Below are positions 11,690-22,026 of a stretch of 64,000 nt of DNA, in pieces. Positions within the stretch are counted from its first letter, which is position 1; every line of letters starts with the position of its first letter. The stretch lies in NCBI GenBank assembly GCA_943736015.1, contig OX031061.1:56922192-56986191 (forward strand), written 5' to 3'. This DNA is from Tridacna crocea. Lineage: Eukaryota > Mollusca > Bivalvia > Cardiida > Cardiidae. The translations under genes and the position numbers were made by a program. Below the pieces are notes generated by a model. That model saw nothing but the letters and a program-made list of their open reading frames with translations. It had not been told where the DNA came from and searched no databases.

Positions 11690-13410
11690 CACCAATTTTA
11701 AGATAACATTTTGGCCAAAACGTCCTACTTTGTACTTTTCAGCTGGCAAAACGGCGGTGTCCCAAATGTCCTGAACAAACGTCCAGCTTTGCTCTATCAA
11801 CTTGCAAGAATGTACTGGCCCAAGTGTCCTGAACAAAACGTCACACTTTGTACTTTTAGCTGGTGAACCTTCGCTAAAACAGTTTGGCCAAAACGACCTA
11901 AACAAATTAATTACCAAAGTGTCCAGGCCAACACGTGCTGGTCAACACGTTCGTGTCCAAAACGTCAAGACCAACATGTAAGTAGTCGAAACATCCTGTC
12001 CGTTACCAAAACGTGCTAGCCCAAACGTCCTGGCCAACATGTCGTTGAAAACTTGTCCTATCCACACATCTTTGCCCAATACGTCCTGTCCACACGTCCT
12101 TCCTAACATATCCTAGCCAACACGTCCTGTCCAACACGTCTTTCTCCAATACGTCCTCCCAAACATATCCTATCCCACACGTCCTGTCAAACACGTCTTT
12201 GCCAAATACGTCCTGCCAACACGTCCTTCCTAACAAACACGTTCTGTCTAACACGTCCTTGCCCAATACATCCTCCCTAAGATATCCCAGCCAACACATC
12301 CTGCCTACACGTATTTGCTCAATACGTCCTTCCTAACATATCCCAGCCAACACGTCCTGTCCAACACGTCCTTGCCCAACACGTCCTTCCTAACGTATGC
12401 CAGCCAACACGTCCTGTCCAACACATCTTTGCCCAATACTTCCTTCCTAACATATCCAAGCCAACACGTCCTGTCCAACACCTCTTTACCCAATACATGT
12501 ACGTCCTTCCTAACATTTCCCAGCCAACACGTCCTGTAAAATACGTCTTTGCCCGGTATGTCCCTCCTAACATATATCCTAGCCAACACGTCCTGTCCAA
12601 CACGTCTTTGCCCATTAGGTCCTTCCTAACATATCCCAGCCAACACATCCTGTCCAACACGTCTTTGCCCAATACGTCCTTCCTTACATATCCCTGTCCT
12701 GTCTAACACATCTTTGCCCAATATGTCCTTCCTAACATATCCTAGCCAACATGTCCTTGCCAAATACATTCTTACTAACATATCCTAGCCAACACGTCCT
12801 GTCCAACACGTCTTTGCCCAATACGCCCTTCCTAACATATCCTAGCCAACACGTCCTGTCTAACACGTCTTTGCCCAGTACGTCCTTCCCAACATTTCCT
12901 AGCCAACAGTCCTGTCCAACACGTCTTTGTCCAATACGTCCTTCCTAACATATCCTAGCCAACACGTCCTGTCTAACACGTCTTTGCCCAGTATGTCCTT
13001 CCTAACATATCCTAGCCAACACGTCCTTGCCCAATACATTCTTCCTAACATATCCTAGCCAACACGTCCTGTCCAACACGTCTTTGCTCAATATGTCCTT
13101 CCTAATATATCCTAGCCAACTCGTTCTGCCCAACACGTCTTTGCTCAATACGTCCTTCCTAATATATCCTAGCCAGCTCGTTCTGCCCAACACGTCTTTG
13201 CTCAATACGTCCTTCCTAATATATCCTAGCCAACTCGTTCTGCCCACATGTTTTTGCCCAATACGTCCTGCCAACGCGTCCTTCCTAACATATCGTAGCC
13301 AACACGTCCTGCCAAAAACGTCCCAGCCAACTCGTCCTGTCAAACACGTCCTACTCAACATGGCCCTTACGTCCTTTGCCAAAACGTCCTGACCCAAATA
13401 TCCTGGCCAG
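11690..13410. repeat. Satellite with 57-bp unit (ACGTCCT-rich)
   Basis: From about 12000 the array has a clear 57-bp period; for example CCTAGCC starts at 12784 and again at 12841. Within a unit, AACACGTC-type phrases recur every 13-20 bp, so the unit grew from a shorter repeat. The edges (11690-12000 and after 13300) hold only the short phrase. Because 57 is divisible by three, several frames on both strands stay open; these are not genes. Confidence 0.95.
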
Positions 13411-13429
13411 CATGTCCTACATTCTTATG

Positions 13430-14159
13430 GACGGATACTGATACCTGTACAGTGCACTGTAAATCTTTTTAGTATCACAGTAACCATTCTACGAGCAGCC
13501 CAGTACCTGCAGTCCGATCTTGTTCTATAGCGTCTGCTTAGTTTGGTATCAAGTCTGTATATCAAGAAAATAAAGTTTCCGATTGTATTTTCCTTCATCC
13601 AGAGACGATCGAGATTGTGTTTTTGCGCTAAAGGAGCACTTTGCGAGTAACGTGTGATGTTTTCCAGAGTCATGGATCTGAACGCACCATTTTCGGGTCA
13701 TTATTTCTGCACGATACCATCAATCTTCCGTTGCCCATATTTCATCGCCTAAATTTATTTTTATCTAGCGACTTTTTAAATCCAATAGTGACGCAGTTTA
13801 TGAAATTCTATTGCTTTCAAGAAACAAAACCAGACCAAATAAGCTGGTTGATTGGTTTTGCGTTTAATTATCGTCGCCACCGATTGTCCTTATGGGTGGC
13901 GACCCCAGACGGCTGTTAGCTATGTTACGGGGATAGTGCAGATAAAGGACGAAACTCAGACTAAGTTACGCCTGGTTCTTTTATGGCCACGGTGTGTCGC
14001 ACCGTCACTCGGGATCTCGGTTTGTCGTCGCACCCGAAAGACTCCATAAGTAATATTAACAAATTTTAGAAAGCCAGCGACAGGACTGGATTCTACACCG
14101 TGAGGTGGCTCGATACTTGATGTTTACACATTCTACACGGCTCTACCACTTGAAGAATG
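13430..14159. other. No gene recognised
   Basis: Somewhat higher CpG than its surroundings, with short overlapping frames on both strands. I could not support any exon here. Confidence 0.35.
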
Positions 14160-14335
14160 TGCTTTAGAACGTTTGGTAAATACGGAGCCTCTTAAAGGAA
14201 AGTAACACGACTTCTGATTGGCTAAACCAAATGGTTTAGCCAATCAGAAGTCGTGTTACTTTCAAACTTCGCAGATTGTGGAGAACAAGACCAAAAAACG
14301 TTCTTAAGAAATGTTTGGTGATTACGAAGCACAGG
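14160..14335. mobile_element. Palindromic MITE, ACTTCTGATTGGCT core (copy 1)
   Basis: Core arms GACTTCTGATTGGCTAAACC and the exact complement around AAAT. Flanks resemble the copy at 52625-52803 (TTCTTAAGAA..GTTTGGTGA..TACG). No coding capacity. Confidence 0.65.
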
Positions 14336-14572
14336 ACTCGGAAATTATAGATGGACGAGACTGGTATCGTAAGAAGGGTTAATAATTATATCTCATTATT
14401 GATGTATTCTGCGGTGTGTGGACTTCGATAGGCTGCCATTTAATGATATAATTACAGTTATTTAGTGTCAATGGAAAACGACACGTAAAAACTATCAACA
14501 GGAGAAATGGCGGATCAAATATCGGTTACTTTATCATGTAAAGTCTTTAAATATGGTAATATCATTGTCGAA

Positions 14573-15071
14573 TTGAAAGTGGCCTTCCAGATTTTGAGAC
14601 GAACATTTTACAGAAGTAGTAAATATCATCCCTATACTTCCAAAACCATCCGACAACAAGTGAAATTAGAGATATACTACGGCCCAGATCGACACCGACG
14701 GTAAACGTGGTCTTTTTTACATGAGGAACTCGCTCATTTACATACTGGAAATACACAGACAGAGTTTCAAACATAGCGTTCAAAGGAGACATTATCAAAA
14801 ATAATTTACATGTTTGTAGTGTTATTCACAAGCAAGTCCCTCGACATTCCAACAATGATTGTTTTTTTATTTCTGGTACGAAATCTAAAAATACCTTAGG
14901 AGGCTACGTAGCCTTTTAAGGAAACATAATCAAACAAAGAATTTTTTTTTTAGTTTTATGATTCTTAATTATTGATGATTTGTTTGTTTATTTTTCATAT
15001 AAATTTCAATTACATGTATTTATTTTACTCTGGTGATTGTGAAAAATCTTTATACATGTACCCACCTTTAA
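14573..15071 (+). mobile_element. TTAA-flanked element with AGGTGG ends (copy 2)
   Basis: Ends CCCACCT-TTAA on the right; the left site has decayed to TTGA-AAGTGG. Shares TACTACGGCCCAG, ACATAGCGT and GGAGGCTACGTAGCC with copy 1. Confidence 0.7.
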
Positions 15072-15199
15072 CTCTAGGAGAGCAATATTACATCACAGAA
15101 ACACTTCCAGATAGGAAAGAAAATGGACATATATTGCAATTTCCAGGTTTTTTTTTTCTAAATACAATTATAGATCCAGAATGTATGACAATTTCTGTT

Positions 15200-15339
15200 G
15201 ACCCCTTACCAGACAATGTCGACTTTAAATGACCCCTGAGGTACTAAATTTTTAAAACATTGTGGGAAAATGAGAAAAGGCTGGTACCGAAATTCCTACT
15301 TTGAATGACCCTGAGGTATTAGACTTGCAAAACAGAAAA
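15200..15339 (+). mobile_element. pb MITE remnants
   Basis: Two overlapping broken left halves (each with ACCCTGAGGTATTAG or a close variant) and a stub of hairpin; no right arm. Confidence 0.5.
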
Positions 15340-15569
15340 TTAACCCTTTCCCAAACAATCCCTGATTTTTAAGGGGCAGGAGTAGAAGCATTTTGAAAAC
15401 ATTGCGGGAAAAGGAGAAAATGCTGGTAACCAGCATTTTCTTCTTTTCCCACAATGTTTCTACCCTATCATATGGAAAAATCATCTTTTTAGCAACCTTT
15501 TTTTTTTTTCATCTGCAAAATACTTTCAATTTGGTCTGGTCCAAAATTTTCCGTTTGGGAAAGGGTTAA
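15340..15569 (+). mobile_element. pb MITE with pbB termini and pbA apex
   Basis: TTAA at both ends. Termini read CCCTTTCCCAAACAA as in pbB, but the hairpin apex is TGCTGGTAACCAGCA as in pbA. Same combination at 34412. Confidence 0.85.
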
Positions 15570-15631
15570 ATAAAAGCGTAAAGGGTCGTTTTGGTGCATC
15601 ATTTACAGGTTCTATGCGAAAAGCTTTTGTT

Positions 15632-15867
15632 TTAACCTGTTTCCACATAATCCCAACTTTTAACGACCCTAAGCGAGAAGCCACAGGAAAATGTTTTGAA
15701 AAAAGGAAAAAATGCTGGTGACCAGCGTTTTCTCCTTTTTCCTACAAATCTTTTCTACCCTTCCTTAAAAAAAATCCATTTTTCAACCTCTTGTATTTTG
15801 TCGTCTGCTAAATCTTTTTTTTTTAGATTTTAACAAGTCTTCATTTTTTTGTTTGGTAAAGAGTGAA
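15632..15867 (+). mobile_element. pbA MITE, old
   Basis: Left TTAA intact, right one decayed to GTGA. The hairpin has several mismatches. Confidence 0.7.
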
Positions 15868-16083
15868 ACTAGCAGTTTTTAAATTTGTTTTTGAATTTGT
15901 TGTCTGCAAGTACTTTATATAATGACAAGTCTAAAAAAAGTTAAGCAATTGCTCAATTTACCAAAATATTTCTGTAATGTTAAAATATATTATCACCTAA
16001 GTGTAGGAATAAGCACTTATGTGTACCTTGACATGTTTGTAGTTTATTTGAAACATATTTGTTTTGCCCTGATTGTTAAAGTA

Positions 16084-16125
16084 ACAATGAAGGCCAATAT
16101 TGGCCTTTACTGGGCCTTTAAATAA
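16084..16125. repeat. Short palindrome AAGGCCAATATTGGCCTT
   Basis: Perfect 18-bp inverted repeat with a second GGGCCTTTAAA just downstream. No family recognised. Confidence 0.5.
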
Positions 16126-16581
16126 GTTGTTTTAACTTTTACTTATTACTTTCAAACACTGTTATTGGAAACTTCTGTATTGCAATGAAGGCAGTTCCAA
16201 AGGTTAACCACCCCAACCCCCCGTCATCAGCTTCCCTAATTAGACAACAGTCAGTAATTTTTTTGCATATTCTATACTTTTTCATCCCTTGTCAAAAGGC
16301 CATTTACTGTCTTGAAGTGTTTTATTTTTGTCTTCCTGTCCATTAGTTCTCCTACACAAAACATGCGTTGGCCAAGTAATGCCCTCTTTTGTGGGATATA
16401 ATTTCAATGCAGTGACTTGATGTAGTAAAGAGATTTGTTGTTATCGAAAGACCCCCAGTATTACTGGTATATCAAAAAATTTTGAAGTGTAACAAAATGT
16501 GCATAAAGACAGCATTAAGTGTATCATAAAGATTCATTACTCGGAATTGCCTTTCTAATAATTATGTATACCTGTACTTAC

Positions 16582-16636
16582 CTTCAAATTCTTCTGTTTT
16601 TTCATCAACCATCCATCTAAGGGTTTATGGTAGCAA
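16582..16636 (-). CDS. Putative internal exon of an unrecognised minus-strand gene
   Basis: On the minus strand the acceptor ATTTCCAG precedes 16636 and the donor GTAAGTACAGG follows 16582. Only one of three frames is open; it reads CYHKPLDGWLMKKQKNLK and needs two bases from the preceding exon. The upstream exon at 17640-17559 donates one base, so a further exon must lie between. A 25-bp candidate at about 17218-17194 (ending ACCAG before GTAATG) would fix the phase but has a poor acceptor. Confidence 0.35.
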
Positions 16637-19600
16637 CTGGAAATGAAAAACATTACTTGTTTATATTATTTTTGCAGAAGCTTGTCATATCATATAGCCT
16701 ACACAAAATAATAGCATTTCAACTTGGACGGATAGGACTTAGGAAACCATTGAAAGAAGAGGATAAGATGCTGGTAACCAGCATTTTCTCCTTTGAGTCA
16801 ATGTTTTCTAATGTTCGAAAGGTGAAATCTTTTATTTGAGCCGCATTTGTCATCTGCAAGCTATATAAAGATTTGATATAAAGTCAGAAGAATTGACACC
16901 TGATAAAGGGTTAACAACCACATCATTGAAATTTATGGAATCAACTTGCTGAGCTGCTGTGATTGTTACAATGACGATAATCTTCATTGCTCAATCAACC
17001 AAATATGAGACTGGTCCAAATTGAAAGCATATTTGCAGATGATACATTGCATCCTGCTTTTAAAATATTCTGGTTCATCTTTAAACTGGTAGATGCTGCT
17101 TATTAGCATTTTCTCCTTTTTCCACAATGTTTAGAAAAGCCTCCTTCCTGAGAGTGGTAAAAATTCACATATCTTTGGTAAAGTGTTACATTACCTGGTA
17201 TGACTGAGCCTGGCGCTAACTTTTTAACTTAACCCATTACCACACAATCCCTACTTTTGACAACCCTGAGAAAGAAGCCTTTAGAAAACGTTGTGGGAAA
17301 GGAGAAAATGCTGGTAACCAGCATTTTCTCCTTTTCCCACAATGTTTTCTACCCTCAACAAAACAAATTTGAAATTTTCAGTCATTTTTATTTTGTCATC
17401 TGCAAATGCTTTCGATTTGGAAAAGCCTAAAATATTGTCGTTTGTTAATGAGTTTATATTCATTAAATGCACTGATAAGACCTTAAGACATATTGCCTCA
17501 TCAAATAATGAACATACATGGGTGGTACCTTGACAAAAAAATTAAAATTTGTATTTACCTTCATTAACGAGTAAACTTTTAAATGTGTCAATTCCTCCGT
17601 CAATCCTATGTATAGCCTCTTTTGGCAAAACTTTTATCATCTGAAATTAATTCGATAGCTTATTGATAATACATGTACAGGTATTAAATCATTTGCATGA
17701 ACCGAGAATTCCAATCTTTGATGTCTTCCATTTTGCTCTTTCTCAAAAATATGCCCACAGAGGCTATTAAAGCAAGTAAAATGTAATGATATTGAACAAG
17801 TATTTGACAAAACTCGTATTTGACAATTTGTTCTTCTTGGTTTGAACACAGTATGACCTTTAGCAGGCTAAATTCAGCATGTGGGATTAGATCAGTTTTG
17901 AAACGATGGCAAACTGAGGTTTTACTTGTATTCATCTTTACTAAACAATCCTAAATTTTGATAACTGAGGGAAAAGAGTGGGAAGAGGACTGGTTATATG
18001 TAGTTTACCTGTTTTCCACAATGTTTTCACCATTTTATATATAAAACTAAGTCATTTTAGCCAGGATAAGTATATAATATTGCTGTTTGATATAGGGTTG
18101 AGCACCTTCTCCTAACAACATACTTTCATATGCATTCATGTATTTGATTCAGAAAAAATATGTATATTTGAAAAGGGCGTTTTAACTCTGGCAAGTGACA
18201 AAATTTTAGACCAATCCAAATTTAAAGCATTTGCAGATGAAAAATAAATGTGACTGTTAAAGTGAAATTTGTTTAGGAAAGGGTAGAAAACATTTCTTTA
18301 CCGGCATTTCCTCCTTTCCCCCAATGTTTTCAAAAGGCTCCTTCCTTAGGTTTACTGAAAGTTTGGATTCTGGGGTAAAAGCTTAAATTTCACCTTCTTT
18401 GATTTGTTTATATTCATGAAATGAGGGTTCAACTTTATTTTCATAAAGATACTAAAGAAATTCAATTAGTTGCCATTGTATTAATTACCAAATACATTTT
18501 CCCATAATAATTATCCACTCTATAACTGATATTTACAATGTTTTTATTTAAATAATTAATATTTTGTGTTGATAAATAAATGGTATTCACCACTTGTAAA
18601 AGTAGATCCACTAATGTAGTTATTCTTTGTGAGAATAAAATAAAAACTATAAATATGATGCTTTTGTTATGTTTTTCATTCATTATTGCATTGAGAAATA
18701 GTGGAATTAAAAATTGCCTTAATTTGCCATGTTGGTTAAGATCTGCTACTTTGGGCCTGCCACCAATCCCACAATTTTGGCACACCCTTACCATTTCCTT
18801 CATCTTTGCTGCAACTTTCAGGTCACTGGCTTTTTTTGTTGTCCTCTTCCAGGGTGACCTACCTTGCTTGTACTGTTTCAACTGAAAATTTATAACAAAT
18901 GTTTATGTTAAATTCTAGTGGCTAATTGATGGTTATGTGTGGACATGTACAATAATAAGAACAATCTCAAGATCTACTAACATGCTGATTCTTACCAAAT
19001 GAAGATTAAAGTGATATTGTAAAGACCTGAAACAAATTTGATACTAATGAAAAAATTGAGTTGTTTGTGCCTAGGACTTTGCAGCCCCAATTTTACACAG
19101 TTCCTTTTATTAGCTGATTCTGAATGTTTTCAAGATGTTCAGTGTTACTGTGTGTCAACTGTCAAGAGTATGTTAAATAGGAGATACAGTTCAGTCAGTG
19201 TGATAACTGAAACTTAATACTTTAAATTATTTGGTTCCCCAAAACTGCCAAAGTATATATCTATTAAACAGTTCATCCATTTGACAACATATATGTACAG
19301 GGGCAAAATCAAGAAAAAGTAAATTATATGTACAACAAAGGCTTGCATGAACGAACGCCGTAGGCACGAGTGGGGGGAGAGCGGGGGGGGGGGGGCAGCA
19401 AACCTGAAAAATATGCAAAAAGAGGCAACCTATGACCTTTTTTTTTTTACATTATGCATGTGCGTGGTGTGCATAATAGAAGTTACGCTTATGATGTATG
19501 GTAAAGTCCGAGATTACACCTGCATAATCAAAAGCCAGCTGTGAAAGGGATTTGTCAGGCTCGCTGAAATATTTTTTGGTATATACCCATACAGAGTGGA

Positions 19601-19702
19601 TTTGTTGTGTTTAATGAAGGACGTCGATTGACTTACATGCACAGTAAGCGGAGTTTCAGTTCCTTTCATTGTGATTAAGTTCATATGCAATGATGCTGCC
19701 AT
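16582..19702 (-). CDS. Putative multi-exon gene of unknown function
   Basis: Three exons with good GT-AG borders and matching phases can be joined on the minus strand. Exon 19702-19637 starts at an ATG in good context (GCGATGG), reads MAASLHMNLITMKG..., and ends before GTAAGT in phase 0. Exon 18881-18792 (acceptor AAATTTTCAG, donor GTAAGG) is 30 codons, phase 0 to 0, strongly basic (KQGRSPWKRTTKKASDLK). Exon 17640-17559 (acceptor TTAATTTCAG, donor GTAAAT) reads MIKVLPKEAIHRIDGGIDTF... and ends in phase 1. The 3' part is incomplete. I recognise no family. A competing model uses 19559-19520 as exon 2 and a 19-bp exon at 18881-18863, giving ...LTVH-PDKSLSQLAFDYAG-VETVQAR, which resembles the start of a ubiquitin-like fold; it cannot be extended. 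Confidence 0.4.
16700..16914 (+). mobile_element. pb MITE, degenerate
   Basis: Hairpin GATGCTGGTAACCAGCATTTTC and the end GATAAAGGGTTAA remain; other parts are diverged. Confidence 0.55.
17000..17190 (-). mobile_element. pb MITE, degenerate
   Basis: Long-arm phrase GACTGGTCCAAATTGAAAGC at the left, half a hairpin, and GGTAAAGTGTTA at the right. Confidence 0.55.
17229..17456 (+). mobile_element. pbA MITE in an intron
   Basis: TTAA at the left, TTTA at the right; intact hairpin. It lies inside the intron of the putative minus-strand gene, between the exons at 17640 and 16636. Confidence 0.85.
17559..17640 (-). CDS. Putative exon 3 of the unrecognised gene
   Basis: 82 bp between a clear acceptor and a clear donor; only the frame beginning MIKVLPKEAIHR is free of stops, and it continues that of the exon at 18881-18792 without a phase change. 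Confidence 0.45.
17937..18386 (-). mobile_element. Two pb MITEs, one degenerate and one old
   Basis: 17937-18100 keeps only an outline of the short arm and the CCACAATGTTTTC stem. 18182-18386 has TTAA at both ends and both arms, but the hairpin has lost its left half. Confidence 0.6.
18792..18881 (-). CDS. Putative exon 2 of the unrecognised gene
   Basis: 90 bp; 30 residues with about a third lysine or arginine. Both borders are canonical. Beyond the donor the frame stays open for some distance, but the composition turns AT-rich and the residues no longer look protein-like. Confidence 0.45.
19637..19702 (-). CDS. Putative first coding exon of the unrecognised gene
   Basis: 22 codons from ATG at 19702 to the donor GTAAGT (19636-19631). 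The start context is strong. The upstream 300 bases are moderately CpG-rich, as a promoter might be. Confidence 0.4.
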
Positions 19703-21576
19703 CGCGATCAAGGGTTGAACTATGGTTTGATAATTTCGTAGTTTTTTGCAAACCAAACTGTTAAAAACTTTTTTTTTTCAGGAACGCTGAACTGCGAAGT
19801 AGGTCTGATGTAAACCATGGAATAATATCAAGTTTTCAGCAGTTCTAGCGAGGAAAATTGTTTAAAAACTCACGAATCCAGCACGCTGTCCCATGCTGCT
19901 TTCTTTTCCGTGGCGGTTACGTTGCACGTAAATTTGCTTTCCAAAACTTTGTGTGTGTGTTTTTTTTTTCACTGTATGCGCTGGTAAGACTATTGATCTC
20001 TTCCTTTGTCCAGCTGGCTTATGATTTCGTTGTTTCCGTCATTCCTCGATAACTGCCGTCTAGAAACCTAGTTGGTTGTTTACAAAGTCGAACTGACAGT
20101 TGGCGCGAACGCAGACGAATGTGACGTACGAGCACTTGCTACGAAATAATCTTACCTTCCTTTAGAGAGTATCCGAGCGTTCGCATTTCGTAAGCTGTGT
20201 TTAGCGGGTTTCAAGAGAGTTTCCCGACACAAAAGTTCCCTCGACACAAGTTTTCGAGACAGTTCTTCGACAGATTTGAAGACAAGTCCCCGACACTTTT
20301 CTCTCATACTAAATAAACTTTTTATCGATGATTATGATTAAAAAACTTGAGATATTAGACATATTTATGTATTACTCATGTTGTGATCGGATTTTTCGTG
20401 CCTTGTGAAGAAGATTTCTATATGTACATTGTCGGTACTTATTCCCTTACCTGAGTGAAATACTTTTTTCCGTGTATCTATTACACTTCGTCCATAATCG
20501 TAAGGTAGTGGACCCGTAATACTTCTAGTGCAGCATGGCATAAAATTTCTTGACAGTTGATAAAGACAGATTTATCGTCCAAAATCAGTTAAGTCGCGCC
20601 ATTTACACTGTAATTTCGGCCATAATATTTGGAACACAAAATTTAATTCAGCCTCGTTTTTTGTATGCTTTCAACCTTTTGATATACAGATTCGATACTT
20701 AAAGTGTTTGCATTGGATTTTTTAAGCACAAAAATCAGATCCTGTAGAAGTGGGTCAAAAACAGCCGTGAATTACGTTACAAAACCGCGACTTGATAAAA
20801 TGAATATGTACTATGAACATGATACGATATATTGCTTTCATTTGTAAATCTGAACACTGCATATGTGTCTTTAAAATGAACAAGCGTCAAATTTCAATCA
20901 TATATTGCATAATGAGAAAGCAGTACCTCTTTGATTTGAACATGTGATGAAATTTTTGGTTGCAAATCTTAATTGCATCAAATTCTAAGAAATAAGGTAA
21001 TTGTCGTGGATCTGTGTGGAAGAAATTGACGATAATTTATAGCTTATTAGGAAGCTATGTTATCCTGCATTATATGAATGCTTACTTGGTATGGATGAAA
21101 GCAACTATTTTACTGTGGTCGGCTTGTACTATGGAGTGGTAACTTGCAACGTAATTCACATATAGAAGAAAATTAAAATGAACTAATATTTAGTAAATGT
21201 TTCTCCTTTCATTAAATTTAAAATCAAATCCTCTTAGAATATTGTAGCAAAATGAAAATAAATGGATCTTTGAAAATGTAAGAAGTGAATAATAACACTT
21301 TTGAGATTCAACAGCAGCAATTTGTGTAAGTTTTAGATACAACTTTACAAACACTACTAAATGTATTATATGCAGGGCATAAAAAGCGAATAAAATGCAA
21401 AAGTCTACTATTTCCTAATAGGCTATAGAATGTTCCAGTCATAAATTATAACCAAACATGAGTACAGACTGTTCACTATATGATGAAAATGTTGTAATGT
21501 AATTCAAGTCAAAGCTGTAACGTAATTCACTTGTACTTCATTGACTTATTTATTTGGAAAATAAATCAAATTACTT

Positions 21577-21804
21577 TTAACCCTTTCCCAAAGAACAAAT
21601 TTTAGACTCCTCCAAACTGAAAGAGTTTGCAGACGATAATTTCAAATTTGATCAAAATGGCAGAATGGTCTATAAAAGGGTAGAAAACACTACGGGAGAA
21701 GGAGAGATTGCTCGTTACAAGCAATTTCTCCTTTTCAAACAGTGTTTTCAAAATACTTGTACTGCAGACACATAAAAACCAGGGCTTGTTTGGGAAAGGG
21801 TTAA
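21577..21804 (-). mobile_element. pbB MITE nested in the insertion
   Basis: TTAA at both ends; apex TTGCTCGTTACAAGCAA carries one mismatch. Confidence 0.85.
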
Positions 21805-22026
21805 CTCTTTACCAAACAACAAAATTTACGACTAGTCCAATTTGAAAGACTTTGCAGACAACAAAATGAATCTGACTTATAAAATGAATTTGGTTATGGG
21901 AAAGTTGAAAACAGCGTGGGAAAAGGAGAAAATGCTGGTTACCAGCATAGTCTGCTTTTCCCTGACTGTGTTCAAAAAGCCTCTGCCAGGGCCGTTAAAA
22001 GTCGGGATTGTGTGGTAAAGAATTAA
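21801..22026 (-). mobile_element. pbA MITE sharing TTAA with the pbB copy
   Basis: Full length. The right stem reads ATAGTCTGCTTTTCCCTGAC, so several stem pairs are broken. Confidence 0.85.

Noticed and set aside
12003-13397. Frames of 65-131 codons on both strands with repeated DVLDRTCWLGYVRK or PSQHVLSNTSLPN
   Set aside because: Products of the 57-bp satellite; the period is a multiple of three, so frames stay open by chance.
14509-14557. Possible first exon starting MADQISVTLSCKVF with donor GTAATA
   Set aside because: Short, weak donor, and the frame runs straight into a transposable element; no second exon.
18462-18791. Continuation of the 30-codon exon frame to 139 codons
   Set aside because: Beyond the GTAAGG donor the residues become I/N/Y-rich as expected from AT-rich intron sequence.
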